A stretch of 64,000 bases of DNA, from assembly GCA_023954855.1 (NCBI GenBank), contig JAGSGY010000016.1, positions 1 to 64,000 on the forward strand, written 5' to 3'. A model generated the notes under the pieces. That model did no database searches and was not told the origin of the DNA. It saw only the letters and a program-made list of their open reading frames with translations. This DNA comes from Pseudomonadota bacterium. GTDB lineage: Bacteria; Myxococcota_A; UBA796; GCA-2862545. The translations under genes and the position numbers were made by a program. Shown piece after piece: positions 28,770 through 38,517 of this stretch. How positions within the stretch are numbered: position 1 is the first letter of the stretch; the number at the start of each line of letters is the position of its first letter.

Positions 28770-28777
28770 GGAAGACG

Positions 28778-29584
28778 ATGTACAGCTGCGAGCTCTTGTC
28801 GGTCACAGACAAGGAACTGACCTTTGACGTCCGGCCCACCGGCGACATCCGAGATTTGCCGAGCAGTCGGGTCTTCGCCGCGTCCCTTCTGGGCGAGGTC
28901 CTCTCCAACCTAGGAGATGTCTCCGGCCTGCCGTGTGCGGACCGGATCGAGGCGGCGCTTGCCCAACGCGACGCCGTGAGCCCCATCGACGTTCCGAAGT
29001 CTCTCTACGCCCTCGCCAAGCGGTGGGACCACGTGGCCGATCACAGCTTTCTCGTCAACCTCGAGTTTGGCGGCCCGTTCAGCAATCCCCCTACGGGGAC
29101 CGAAGTCGCCTGTGTGCACATGAAGCTGACAGTCGCTCCTGCGCTCAAGACAGCGGTGCCGGTGATCAAGTCGCTGATCGGGGAAGTGTTCCTGGCCTTG
29201 GCCGACGACCACAACTCGAAGTCGGTGAAGGTGGAGGTTCGGGAACGGCCTCCAGAGAACACACTGTGGCAATTCATCTGCTCGGACTCTCCTGAGCGTG
29301 TGCGCCTTCCCAGAAAGGGCTGGTTCGCCGGAGCGGTCGACGTGCACCTGTGGGGAGAGAACATTCGGTCCGACTCTACTGGCAGTGAATACGCCTGGGT
29401 CGCCAAGCATGAGAGCTGGGTGTTGGGTTCGGTGGTGGCGCGCAGCTGTTCCGTACGAAGGGGCCGACTGACCATCAAAGGATGCTGGATCGACCAGCGG
29501 GGTACGCTCGAAGAGCTCGAGGAGATCATTCGCGCGAACCCCAAATACCCGGCTGAAAAGCAAGTAAAGCGCGGGCTGCCGTAG
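28778..29584 (+). CDS. hypothetical protein, cassette-like
   Basis: 268 residues with no recognised domain, signal peptide or membrane segment. The composition is mixed alpha/beta, with aromatic-rich central strands (HSFLVNLEFGGPF, TLWQFICSDSPERV, AVDVHLWGENI) and a C-terminal helix. Its codon use and base composition look less GC-rich than the neighbours. It starts nine bases after the attC-like hairpin, as cassette genes do, on the same strand. A cargo gene of unknown function is an inference. The ATG is preceded by GGGGAAG. Confidence 0.75.
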   Translation: MYSCELLSVTDKELTFDVRPTGDIRDLPSSRVFAASLLGEVLSNLGDVSGLPCADRIEAALAQRDAVSPIDVPKSLYALAKRWDHVADHSFLVNLEFGGPFSNPPTGTEVACVHMKLTVAPALKTAVPVIKSLIGEVFLALADDHNSKSVKVEVRERPPENTLWQFICSDSPERVRLPRKGWFAGAVDVHLWGENIRSDSTGSEYAWVAKHESWVLGSVVARSCSVRRGRLTIKGCWIDQRGTLEELEEIIRANPKYPAEKQVKRGLP

Positions 29585-29635
29585 GCTGCCGGCGGTCTGG
29601 GGAGCTGCGCGTGTCGAAACGCGCCATGATGGTCG

Positions 29636-31141
29636 CTACGCGGACTCGGCGCGCTTGTCGGCGAGCTCTTGGAGGCGCACGAACACCTCCTCGTCGTCCG
29701 GCGAGAAGGCCTGCGCGAGGTGCAGGTGCGTGACGGCATCAGCGTCGCGCCCGAGCTCTTCCAGGCACAGCGCGAGGTTGTAGTGCACTGCGAAGTCGGG
29801 ACCGTCGTCGACGAGCGAACTCTCGAGGAACGGCAGCGCGAGCTCGGCCAGGTCGAGCTCCATGTAGGTCCGGCCGAGGTGAAACGCGACGCACTCGTGG
29901 GTGTCGATGCGGTAGTGCCGCTCCCAGATCTTGGGCATGGCTGCGAGCAGATCCTCGCGCTGCACATCCGTCGCTTCGTCGACGAGGTCGGGGAGGGTAT
30001 CGGCCAACATCGCGAAGGTGGAGGAGTCGTAGTGACTCAGGCGAATCAGACTCAGCATCAGCTCTACAGACAGCTCGCTCGGCTCCGGTAGTGCGTCGCC
30101 GAGGCGCTCGAAGTCGGCGGGGCCGTAGTCGTTCAGCCAGTGCGCATACGCCCGCGTGACGTGTTCTTCGACCCCCGCTTGTTGCGTGAGCAGGCAGGCC
30201 GAGATGGTGAAGCTCGTATCGGCTGAGTCGGCATGCCAGGCGTGTCCGCCCATCGCCTCGAACATGTGGGCGACGGCATGCAGGTTGGCGGTGACCGAGA
30301 TCGAGCCGTGCGCGACGACCGCCGGCGGCTGGCCCTCCCACTCGGGAACGTAGCGGTGGCCCTTGTCTGCGCAGAGGAACAGCGTCTCACGGTCGGCGAC
30401 GAGTGGCCGAAGGGTACGCAGAAACGGGGTGGGAATGAAGACATCCCCGTCCTCGAGTTGCTCGGCGTACACGCGAAGGAGGTCGTCGAACACGGGGTCC
30501 GCGTAGTGGCTGTCACCGAGGGGCACGGGCTTGATGTCGAGCTTGACGTCGGCGACCGCCCCGCCCTCGGGGATGCCTGCCCGGACCCAGAGTTCGTGTG
30601 CGGCGCCGTCCCGAAAGCGGAAGGCGTCCTGGCGCACCGAGTCGACGATGTAGTTGGCGAGCAGTGCGAGCGGGGCGGTCGCACTCAGCTCTTCGTCGCG
30701 AAGTTCGAGTCGCGGGGGGCCTGGCTGCTCGAGGTCCAGCAGCGCGAAGTCCACCGCACCCGCCGCGATGAGAGGCTGCATCGTCGGGTGCTGCTTGCAG
30801 GCGTCGATGTTCTTGCGGCTGAGGTCGGTGATGACGACGACGACCGCGGGTGAGGTGCGCAGTCGCTGACGCTGTAAGGCCATGGCGACGCGAGCGCCGA
30901 GCCTTCCGGTACCAGCGCCGAGCTCGAGGACGTAGACCGGCTCGTCACTGGGGGTGAGCGCCTCGGCCCACGCGAGTACCGTCGCTGCATAGGCCTCTGC
31001 CATGTGGCAGTTCGTCGTCGCCTGTGTCGGCACATCTGCGCTCGACCACGCGTCCGGGCCTCGGTCCTCGTAGTACTCGCGGACCAGATCCCACAGCACG
31101 GACTGCGACATCGGCACCGATTCTTCTAGCCAGCGAACCAA
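29636..31141 (-). CDS. SAM-dependent methyltransferase-like protein with C-terminal TPR repeats
   Basis: About 501 residues. Motif I VLELGAGTGRLG near residue 78 and VVVVITDLSRKNID give a Rossmann SAM-binding fold. The middle (residues 150-320) resembles large methyltransferases acting on proteins or complex-I assembly factors. The last 100 residues are TPR-like helices (HYNLALCLEELGRDADAVTH). I chose the TTG start because AGGGAG lies six bases before it. In-frame ATGs at 31222 and 31243 are possible but lead with a Pro/Ser-rich tail and have weak ribosome sites. The substrate is unknown. Confidence 0.75.
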   Translation of the reverse strand: MVRWLEESVPMSQSVLWDLVREYYEDRGPDAWSSADVPTQATTNCHMAEAYAATVLAWAEALTPSDEPVYVLELGAGTGRLGARVAMALQRQRLRTSPAVVVVITDLSRKNIDACKQHPTMQPLIAAGAVDFALLDLEQPGPPRLELRDEELSATAPLALLANYIVDSVRQDAFRFRDGAAHELWVRAGIPEGGAVADVKLDIKPVPLGDSHYADPVFDDLLRVYAEQLEDGDVFIPTPFLRTLRPLVADRETLFLCADKGHRYVPEWEGQPPAVVAHGSISVTANLHAVAHMFEAMGGHAWHADSADTSFTISACLLTQQAGVEEHVTRAYAHWLNDYGPADFERLGDALPEPSELSVELMLSLIRLSHYDSSTFAMLADTLPDLVDEATDVQREDLLAAMPKIWERHYRIDTHECVAFHLGRTYMELDLAELALPFLESSLVDDGPDFAVHYNLALCLEELGRDADAVTHLHLAQAFSPDDEEVFVRLQELADKRAESA

Positions 31142-31271
31142 GGCGTCTCCCTGTGCGGCGACTATCGCGCTGGTGGGTTCAGGGCCGGAACCGACGCGTG
31201 TGGGAGTTCGCGGGCAGGCCATCGCTCCGCTGCTGGACATCATCGTCTGGGAATGGCGGTGGGTCTCGCTG

Positions 31272-34200
31272 CTACTCGTCGAGCGCCAGCAGATAGGCCT
31301 CGAGCTGCGCGAGCTCGGTGCTCCCGAGCGTGCTGAGGGTGCCGTGGGCGTCACCGGGATTGCGGTCGACCAGCAACTCGGTCAGCGTCTCTGCGCTCCC
31401 GTCATGCAGCCAAGGTCCGCCGTCCCACAGACCGAGAAGGGTCGGGGTGTCCAGCCCGGTGAGCGTCTCTCCGCGCCGCTGACCAGAGGCTGCGGTGAGT
31501 GTGCCGACGTCGTGGAGGCCGGTTCCGCTATCCGTCAGCGAGGCGCCGGCGTGGCAGCTGTCGCAGCCGAGCGCAAAGAAGCGGCTCTCTCCGCTCACAG
31601 CTTCGGTTGGCAACGAACCATCGGGGTTTCTGAATGGACTGGCGGGGAAGGTGTCCAGCGAGGCGACATAGGCGGCCAGGTCATCGAGCTCCGTGGAAAG
31701 CCCTGCCTTGGGGTCGCCGAGAGGGTCCGAGCGTGTGCCGGTCTCGAAGTCCGCGTCCGAGAGGAAGCCCGTGCCCCCAAAGCCGTTGCGGATGTCGTTC
31801 TCGAAGTCTTGAATCTCGTCGAAGTTGGCGGTCCAGTGCACGGGTCCATGCGCTGTTCCCGCGCGGCCGCGAAGGTCGGTGGTGTTTCGCAAGCCCTCGC
31901 CGCGCTCGGTGAAGTCCCAGACCAGGCCGTCGTGACTGCCGTCGAGGTGGCAGGAAGCGCAGCTGATGTAGCCATCCATGCTCATGCGGGGGTCGCTGGC
32001 GTTGTTGAAGATGCGCTTGCCGGAGAGAGCGGCTTCAGTGAGCTGTTCGGTGCTCACGAGGTCGACCCTCGCGAGCTCGGCGGGGGCAAAGGATGAGCCG
32101 TCGAGTACCCCTGCGACATCGAGCACCGTCAGTTGGCGATCGAGCCATGCGTGTACGAAGAGCCGTGTCCCGTCCTCTGAGAGGGCGAGGCTGCGCGGCG
32201 CGGCGCCCACGAAGCGCACGGAACCCGCAGTCGCGCCGGAGTAGGCGTCCACGATGGCCACCTCGTTGCTGCCCATCAGCGCCACGAAGACGTAGTCGCC
32301 GACGGAGGTGGTGACGCCGGCGATGGCGCCCGCACGGTCGTTGAAGTCGATGCGCTCGCCGCTGACCTCGGTGCCAGCTGCCAGATCGAGCTCGCCGAGC
32401 ACCGTGCGCACGCTGCTCTCGTGGGTGAGCGTCAGGCCATCGCGGTAGTGCCCACGCAGGATGTTGGACTGCACCGCCGGCACCCACGCCCGCTGTCCCG
32501 ATGGCGAGACCACCGGGGCACCGAGGAAGCCTGGCACGCCCCGACTGCGGTCTTCGGCATCGACGGTTTGTTCGTCCACGGGGAGGGTCAGCACGGTCTG
32601 GGCTGTGAGGGGATTGACGTCGACCTCGTGCACGTAGGCGCCGAGGTCAGAGCCTCGAAGCTCGCTGACCCAGAGCGTCTCACCGTCGGGGCCTAGAGCG
32701 AGTCCGCAGATGCCTTGCGCCACCGGCGTGCGTGCCGTCTCGAGGCCGGTGGTGGTGTCGAAGCGAACGACATCTCCGGTCCCAAACTCGCTGACGTACA
32801 CCGCGTTGGCGGTCGGGTCGGCCACGACTCCACATGGGGCGGCACCGTGGTCGAGGGGAGTGACCTGAACGACTCCGGCGCTGGTGACCGTTGCGATCGA
32901 GTCCTCGCCTTCGAGGGTCACCCACGCGGTGCCGGAACCGTCGACTGCAACCGAGGACGGCGTGTCGCCGACGGCGACTTCATCGTGCTTCACGAGACCG
33001 TCGACGGTGACGCGCGACACCGTGCCGTTGTCCCGGTTCGCCACCCAAGCGTGGCCACGAACCTCGTCGAGGGCCACGGTGGCGGAACTCAACGCGCGGT
33101 CGCCGACGACGGGTCGATGCACGGTGACTCGCGCGCTGTCGACCACGGTCTGCACGCCATCCGTCGCCCGGACGAACACGTTGACGTGGCCGGGTTCTGA
33201 GAACGTGTGCGTGGTCTCGGTCGCCGAGTCGAAGGCGGTCCAGCTTCCGCTGTCTTCGAAGCGCCAGGCCAGCTCGATGGTGCCGGCGCCGCTCACATCC
33301 GCCCGCAGGGCGACGGGCTGCGAGACCTCGACGTTGCCGGGGTGGACGAGGTCGATGGCGAGGGCTCCAGGTGCCCCGCCGTCGAGCGGGCTCACGGTGA
33401 ATGTCGATGAGAAGTCTGCGTCGACCGCGTTCCCGGACCAGTCGTGAAGCCCTCCAGCCACCGCGTTCACCTCGTAGGTGGACCCACGACTCAGCGGGGC
33501 GTCCGGCGCGAAGTTGACGAGGTGGCCTTGCACGGCGAATCGCCCGGGCACGACGTCTCCGCCGACTTCGCGCAGCTCGAGATTGTCGGTCGTGAGCGTC
33601 ATGTTGTCGATGGCGTCCGTGAAGGCCAAGCCGACGCGCGTGTTGGCGCCGACGTGTTCACTGCCGTCGCGTGGAAACACAGCGACCACGGCAGGCGGGG
33701 CGGTGTCTGGCTCAGCCTGATGGGGGAACAGCGCGCTGCCGGTGCCGTGGTCGTTGCCGACAAACAGCAGGTTCCCGAATGGGGTGACCTGACCGTGGTC
33801 GGCGTTCGGCCGACCGAGCGAGCCGCGGCCGACCTCGTGGAAGTCTTGCGGGTCGCGGACGTCCACCTTCGCAAAGTCCCCCTCGTTTCCTTGAAACACG
33901 AAGCCGTCTTGGGTGCTGCAGTACAGCTGCTCGTCGATCACCGGGCGATTGCCGACCGAAGTGATCACGTACGGGTCTCGAACGTCGTGGACGGTCATCT
34001 GGGCGCCGGCGCCGCGCACCGACCCGATGATGCGGTCTCCCGAAAAGCAGATCGAGTAGAAGGTCTCGAGGCCGCTGGTCAGCGCACTCGTCAGGTTCGG
34101 GTGAGCCGGCTCGGTGATGTCGAGCACCGCATAGCCACCCCGATCATCCATCGACGAGACCACAAGCTGGTTGCCCACCGCGAAGAGGGGACCGATGCGG

Positions 34201-34964
34201 AAGCCCCCGAGCTCACCAGGCGGTACCGGGTTTGGGGCGCCGTCGCGGTCGGCCAGCACGGGCGCGTCGGGGTCGGTCGTGTCGACGATGAAGATGCCCT
34301 GGTTCGAGCTCGCCACGTAGGCGTAGTTGCCCTGCCACGACAGCTGCCAGGCGACGTTGGTGTAGTCACCGGCCTGCACATCGGGCAGATCCAGCGTGCT
34401 CACGGGCTGCGGATCCAGCATGTCGGTGAGGTCCCAGATCTCGATTCCGAGGGCGGTGTGGAACATCGCCAGATCGCGTCCGTCCAGGTGCGAGAAGCCG
34501 ATGGAGTGCGCCTCGCGGAAGCCGCCGGTGCGTCCGTCGTAGACCGTCGCGTCGGGGATGTCCTCCACCTCTTCTTCCCGACCGTTCGCGAAGAACTGGT
34601 GCTCGGTGTGCACGAGCTCCGGGGCGCGTGGGTCGGACACGTCGTAGGTGAGCAGCCCACCTCCAGTCAGGCCGCTATCCGAGGCAAACAGCGTGAGCAG
34701 GTAGCCGTTGTGCATGTAGGCCACGTTGGTGCCGATCGGCTTGACGAGGCGCACCACCGAGGCGGCAGATGGCACTCCACTGTCGCTGTCGATGAAGGCG
34801 AGGGGCTCGAAGAGCTCGTCTTCTGCGTAGCTCAGATTGCCGAGGCCGGGACCGACGCGGCGCTCGACCTCGGGGGCCTCTTCGGTGGGCTTCTTGCAGC
34901 CGACGAGGGTGGCGGTCGCGCAGAGCGCGAAGAGGAGGGACGAACGGAAGAGGCGAGCGTTCAT
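31272..34964 (-). CDS. large lipoprotein: LVIVD/YVTN beta-propellers, Ig-like domains and di-haem cytochrome domain
   Basis: 1230 residues with signal MNARLFRSSLLFALCATATLVGCKK. Residues 70-420 hold LVIVD-type repeats (YDVSDPRAPELV, IVDTTDPDAPVLA, LDITEPAHPNL). A Big_5/SbsA-like Ig domain (SEHVGANTRVGLAFTDAID) and a PKD-like segment lie around 435-620. A YVTN propeller (HAWVANRDNGTVSRVTVDG) follows. The C-terminal 250 residues carry two CxxCH haem sites (CASCH near 1003, CDSCH near 1132), as in cytochrome-c-peroxidase/MauG-like domains. It probably sits on the outer membrane as an electron-transfer or oxidase protein. Only the haem number and domain order are visible. A shorter paralogue of the layout lies at 61.8 kb. 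Confidence 0.88.
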   Translation of the reverse strand: MNARLFRSSLLFALCATATLVGCKKPTEEAPEVERRVGPGLGNLSYAEDELFEPLAFIDSDSGVPSAASVVRLVKPIGTNVAYMHNGYLLTLFASDSGLTGGGLLTYDVSDPRAPELVHTEHQFFANGREEEVEDIPDATVYDGRTGGFREAHSIGFSHLDGRDLAMFHTALGIEIWDLTDMLDPQPVSTLDLPDVQAGDYTNVAWQLSWQGNYAYVASSNQGIFIVDTTDPDAPVLADRDGAPNPVPPGELGGFRIGPLFAVGNQLVVSSMDDRGGYAVLDITEPAHPNLTSALTSGLETFYSICFSGDRIIGSVRGAGAQMTVHDVRDPYVITSVGNRPVIDEQLYCSTQDGFVFQGNEGDFAKVDVRDPQDFHEVGRGSLGRPNADHGQVTPFGNLLFVGNDHGTGSALFPHQAEPDTAPPAVVAVFPRDGSEHVGANTRVGLAFTDAIDNMTLTTDNLELREVGGDVVPGRFAVQGHLVNFAPDAPLSRGSTYEVNAVAGGLHDWSGNAVDADFSSTFTVSPLDGGAPGALAIDLVHPGNVEVSQPVALRADVSGAGTIELAWRFEDSGSWTAFDSATETTHTFSEPGHVNVFVRATDGVQTVVDSARVTVHRPVVGDRALSSATVALDEVRGHAWVANRDNGTVSRVTVDGLVKHDEVAVGDTPSSVAVDGSGTAWVTLEGEDSIATVTSAGVVQVTPLDHGAAPCGVVADPTANAVYVSEFGTGDVVRFDTTTGLETARTPVAQGICGLALGPDGETLWVSELRGSDLGAYVHEVDVNPLTAQTVLTLPVDEQTVDAEDRSRGVPGFLGAPVVSPSGQRAWVPAVQSNILRGHYRDGLTLTHESSVRTVLGELDLAAGTEVSGERIDFNDRAGAIAGVTTSVGDYVFVALMGSNEVAIVDAYSGATAGSVRFVGAAPRSLALSEDGTRLFVHAWLDRQLTVLDVAGVLDGSSFAPAELARVDLVSTEQLTEAALSGKRIFNNASDPRMSMDGYISCASCHLDGSHDGLVWDFTERGEGLRNTTDLRGRAGTAHGPVHWTANFDEIQDFENDIRNGFGGTGFLSDADFETGTRSDPLGDPKAGLSTELDDLAAYVASLDTFPASPFRNPDGSLPTEAVSGESRFFALGCDSCHAGASLTDSGTGLHDVGTLTAASGQRRGETLTGLDTPTLLGLWDGGPWLHDGSAETLTELLVDRNPGDAHGTLSTLGSTELAQLEAYLLALDE

Positions 34965-35067
34965 CGCCTGTCCTTAGCATGGTGCTCGTGCCGATGTGCC
35001 GTATTGGAGCGGTGTTTGCAGCGGATCTCGGGATGGACCATCTCAACCTGCAGGGACGTACTGGCGC

Positions 35068-36015
35068 CTACAACGAGCCGCGGTCGATCAGCACCGCCTC
35101 GAGGATGCCGAGCCCGAGCCAGTGTTCGTCGACGAATGCACTGGTGATGTTGAAGACGCGTTCGTGGTCTTCGCGACTGAGCGGTGTGGCTGTGCCAGGG
35201 CTCATGCGTTGAATGGAGCGAAATCCAGCTGCCAGTGACTCGATGGGGCTCATGCCTTCGCCGTCTGGTGTCACGGCGCGAGCGAGTGCAGCATGGAGCA
35301 CATGCTCGCCTTGGCTGCCCGGCAGGTCCTGCGCGAGCGTCAGCGACTGAAAGAGCAGGACGGGGTCGAACATCTGGCCTGCGGCCGTGCTGTTGCAGGT
35401 TCCGCCGTTCTGCCCCGCCACGCAGGACGCTGTCCCGCTGGCGTCGGCCAAGCCCCAGAACAACAGTCGAGTGAGCGCCGCTGGAGTCGGGTGGCGGGTG
35501 AGCCCGTCGATGCCGAACGAGAGCTCGAGTGCGGCGTCGATGTCGATTCCCAATGCACCCGCGGTGGAGGTCAGCGAAGCGAGGAGGCCATCGCTTATCT
35601 CCAGTTCGTAGGTGCCGACAGCGGCCTGGGCGTAGGCCTGAGTCAGGTTGTCGATGCGGATCAGCTCGCACTCCGAAGCGGTGCCAAACAGCGGGTACTG
35701 GATGGGGACTGTCGTGCCGCCCAGTTCGAGAACGAGGTCAAGAGAGGCGTTGTCGCGGTTACAGACCTGCAGGCCGCTCGTGCCGTCCAGAAGAGCGATG
35801 CTGCGATGGAGAACGCTGCGGTTGTCGTCGTCTGCGGGAGCCCTGGGGTCGACGAGCTCGTCGAGGGGCAGTCCGAGAGGAGCGGCGTTCGGGGCACTCG
35901 GGTCGAAAGAGATCCGGTCTCGGTGGCGTGCCATCGCGCCGAGGCCTGGGCCCAGCCCGCTCGACCCGTCTGAGGCCAGCGCGCGAATCAGGGGGTCGAT
36001 GAGGTCGAATGGGTC
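35068..36015 (-). pseudogene. 5'-truncated secreted-protein gene
   Basis: The C-terminal 300 or so residues look like a real secreted protein: LALDEL-type helices, DPFDLIDPLI, FGTASECELI and a conserved Cys-rich CVAGQNGGTCNS loop, ending in VLIDRGSL. The frame stays open further upstream, but from about 36010 onwards the other strand reads better as coding. No signal peptide or start with a ribosome site is visible, so the N-terminus appears lost. An ATG at 35934 would allow a 288-residue product. The family is not recognised. It directly abuts the truncated WD40-like remnant. Confidence 0.55.
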
Positions 36016-36503
36016 TCTGCGCTCATCACGGCGCCGCACGGCTTTTGGGTGGGCCTTCCAAGCGGACTCGCCATCGCGTTTGACCCTGCCGGTGAGGAGC
36101 TCGAACGCCGCGAGCTGGGTCCGATTGGAGCGCTGGCGGTCATGGGCGATGCACTGGTCCGTGCCGCTGGCACCCAGGTGGTGTGGCACGACAAGGACGA
36201 CATTCGCTGGGAGGCAGAGCTCGGCGAGCCCGTCACCGCGGTGGCCGCCTCACAGCACGGAGTCGCCGTCGGACTGCGTGATGGCACCCTGGTGCTGCTC
36301 TCACTCGACGGGAGGTCATCTCGGAGAGTCGGGCTCATGAACGGCTCGTCTCGGCCCTGATCTTCGGGGATGGGGTTCTCTACAGTGCCGGCTGGGACGG
36401 CGTCGTGCGCCGATGGCCGATGACGGACTGGAGTGCGGCGTCCACCGTGGAGCAAGCTGAATCGGCCTGGGGACTCGACTTGGACGCGTCTCTGGATCTG
36501 TAG
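36001..36503 (+). pseudogene. frameshifted, 5'-truncated WD40-like beta-propeller remnant
   Basis: The first part reads WVGLPSGLAIAFD, RRELGPIGALAVMGDALVR and VAVGLRDGTLVLLSLDG, typical propeller blades. It is interrupted near 36310-36330. The neighbouring frame then continues with SRAHERLVSALIFGDGVLYS and AGWDGVVRRWPMTDWS, again a WD40 blade, and ends at TAG 36501-36503. So one frameshift separates two blades of the same protein. No start codon or signal peptide lies at the 5' end. It may be part of a once larger gene. Confidence 0.6.
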
Positions 36504-36632
36504 GCGCGGTTCCGTGCGCGTGCTCGCGACCGAGTACACTGTCGGCCGAGATCTCTCGACATCCTCTCTGCTGGCCGGTGCACTCGTGGCTGGACTCGCG
36601 CAGGGTGGTCTCCTCTTCCCGGACCGAAGCTC

Positions 36633-38120
36633 ATGATGTTCTGGTTTCTTGCCGTAGCCGTCGCTGCTCCCCCCGTTCAAGCCACGACCTCGACCGTCAT
36701 TGAGGCCAAGCCGGCAGCGGTGAAGACGGTGCTCTCGGACTTGGGCAACTGGCCCGCCTTGTGGGAACTCAAGAGCGCGGAGGATGCTTCTCGGCTGCAT
36801 GTGCGCGGTGAGCCACAGAGCCTCCGGCAGCTCCTCACCTGGTCGAGCTCAGAGACGTCTCGGGGTCGCATGAACCTGGACGCCATTGATGAAGGCTCGG
36901 TCGCGTACACCGTAGACTGGGCGAGCGTGGGCGTGACGGCCCGGGCAAAGCCCCCGTCCCATACGGGAGTTCTGACCCTTGCGGAAGAAGGGGAGGGCAC
37001 CCGGGTGACCTGGGCGACCGAAACCGACAAACGGTCTGCTTCTCGGCTTGAGCGGCAGCTGCTCGGGTCTATCGAGACGCTGGAGGCCTTAGCGACCCAG
37101 GACGCCCCGCCAATGCGTCCTCCTCCGGAGCTGACGGCAGCCCCCGGGGTACTGGCTTGGCAGGGCTATCGACACCGGTGGACCTACAACCATCGAATCA
37201 ACCGCTCCGGCGACTGGTGGACGGTGCCGTCCTGCACCGACGAGACCTGCACAGCCACCCAGGTCCATGCGGCTGCCAGCGGCAGTGGGGTGGACCGGGC
37301 GACGTTCGACGGTTTCGGCGCGACGCTCACAGGTGACGGAGTGGTGGGCTGGTATGGCTCGCTCTCCCTTTGGTTCGACGGGCGAGAGGGCGAGGCGCTC
37401 ACCGACCGTGTGTGCATGGCCGTCCCGGCAGAGGTGGGGGAGGGCCCGGCTCTGCTGCGCGGCTACGATCTGGACGCCGTGGAGTCGGCCGATAGTCTCT
37501 GGTCCTTTGCACTCGAGGTCTCACGGTCCGACGGCGAGGTCTGTGCCGACGCGACCATCCAGATGGACTGCAAGACCCCGGAGTGCGGGTCAGAGCGGCT
37601 CACCACCTACTCGCTCGAGGTGCCGTTTGTCATCGCGACGGGGCCCCTTGCTTGGTCGGCGCACGAGGCCACCCAGGCGCACAGCTGGAAGGCCAAGGAC
37701 ATTCGCGACGAACCGGTGCCCAGCGCTCTATCGCGGACGTTGCCGATCCAGGAAGACCGGCCGGCGCTCGTCGGATTCTCCGGGTTTTCGATCGAGCTCG
37801 ATGCGGCGCTCCACACCCTTGGCCTAGACCTGGCCGTGCGGCCCGGCGAGCCAAGTGGCGCCGGCTTGCCCGTAGAGCTCGACCTGTTCTACGTGCAGTG
37901 GGGGCCGGTCGAGATCGCTCCAATGACGGTGGCCCAGTTCGCACACGAGGGTCAGGCCACCCTCACCGCGGACCTTGTGGTCGTCCAGCCCGAGGCGGGC
38001 TGCGTGTCCACGGCGCAAACGGCGGGAACCACCTTCTGGCCGGGCAAGCAGGCGGATGCCTCGGTGCCTCTCGCTGAGCACCAGAGCGAAGAGGTCTTCG
38101 CTCGCGAGTGCGCTCGCTAG
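36633..38120 (+). CDS. secreted protein with N-terminal SRPBCC (START-like) domain
   Basis: 495 residues. The signal MMFWFLAVAVAAPPVQA is followed by TTSTVIEAKPAAVKTVLSDL and GNWPALWEL, the opening of SRPBCC lipid/polyketide-binding folds, to about residue 150. The remainder has a disulfide-rich beta region (CTDETCTATQ, CKTPECGSE, FARECAR), function unknown. The ribosome site is weak (GACCGAAG). It ends in TAG and shares a CTAG with a small reading frame on the other strand. Confidence 0.8.
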   Translation: MMFWFLAVAVAAPPVQATTSTVIEAKPAAVKTVLSDLGNWPALWELKSAEDASRLHVRGEPQSLRQLLTWSSSETSRGRMNLDAIDEGSVAYTVDWASVGVTARAKPPSHTGVLTLAEEGEGTRVTWATETDKRSASRLERQLLGSIETLEALATQDAPPMRPPPELTAAPGVLAWQGYRHRWTYNHRINRSGDWWTVPSCTDETCTATQVHAAASGSGVDRATFDGFGATLTGDGVVGWYGSLSLWFDGREGEALTDRVCMAVPAEVGEGPALLRGYDLDAVESADSLWSFALEVSRSDGEVCADATIQMDCKTPECGSERLTTYSLEVPFVIATGPLAWSAHEATQAHSWKAKDIRDEPVPSALSRTLPIQEDRPALVGFSGFSIELDAALHTLGLDLAVRPGEPSGAGLPVELDLFYVQWGPVEIAPMTVAQFAHEGQATLTADLVVVQPEAGCVSTAQTAGTTFWPGKQADASVPLAEHQSEEVFARECAR

Positions 38121-38245
38121 AACGCCCGGATTGGGTGGCGGTTGCGCTCATACCGCTGCGGGGGTCTTGCCACATTCGAGATGCCGGCGGCGTCAAGCTG
38201 GGCAGCCAAGCGACCGAGAAAGTCGCCGAGGCCACTACTCGCCAC
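38117..38245 (-). pseudogene. small remnant, possibly of a nucleotidyltransferase-like (AbiEii) gene
   Basis: In the gap between genes the minus strand reads GLGDFLGRLAAQLDAAGI from a GTG, a pattern like the N-terminus of AbiEii-type nucleotidyltransferases. It ends after 42 residues in a TAG. No catalytic motif follows, so if it is a gene at all it is a fragment. The remaining bases to 38517 hold nothing I can assign. Confidence 0.25.
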
Positions 38246-38517
38246 CCATCCAGATCAGCGCCGCCAAGGTCGCAGGGTGGGCGGGGGCGTTGCGGCGAAT
38301 TTGGCGATGGACGACTCCTCGAGAGCACTGCCCGATCGACGCTGCAGAAAAGTTCTAGGACGCCGATAACCAGGGGATTGTAGGCCTGACGTTCGGCGTG
38401 CTTTGGACGGGCGCTTGGGTTAGAGTTCTATGCGGCCGCAAGACCTCGTTTGAGGCTTTTGTCCGCGGCTTTCGGGTGGTCCGGGTCGCGGTGCAGACCT
38501 CGTGCGCCTGGAGATCC

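Noticed and set aside
28559-28777. tRNA-like folding in the gap before the orphan gene
   Set aside because: No D- and T-arm consensus or acceptor stem; the pairing fits an attC-like hairpin better.
33444-35147. Plus-strand 567-residue frame over the propeller lipoprotein
   Set aside because: Antisense reading of repeat-rich DNA; no signal peptide or motif.
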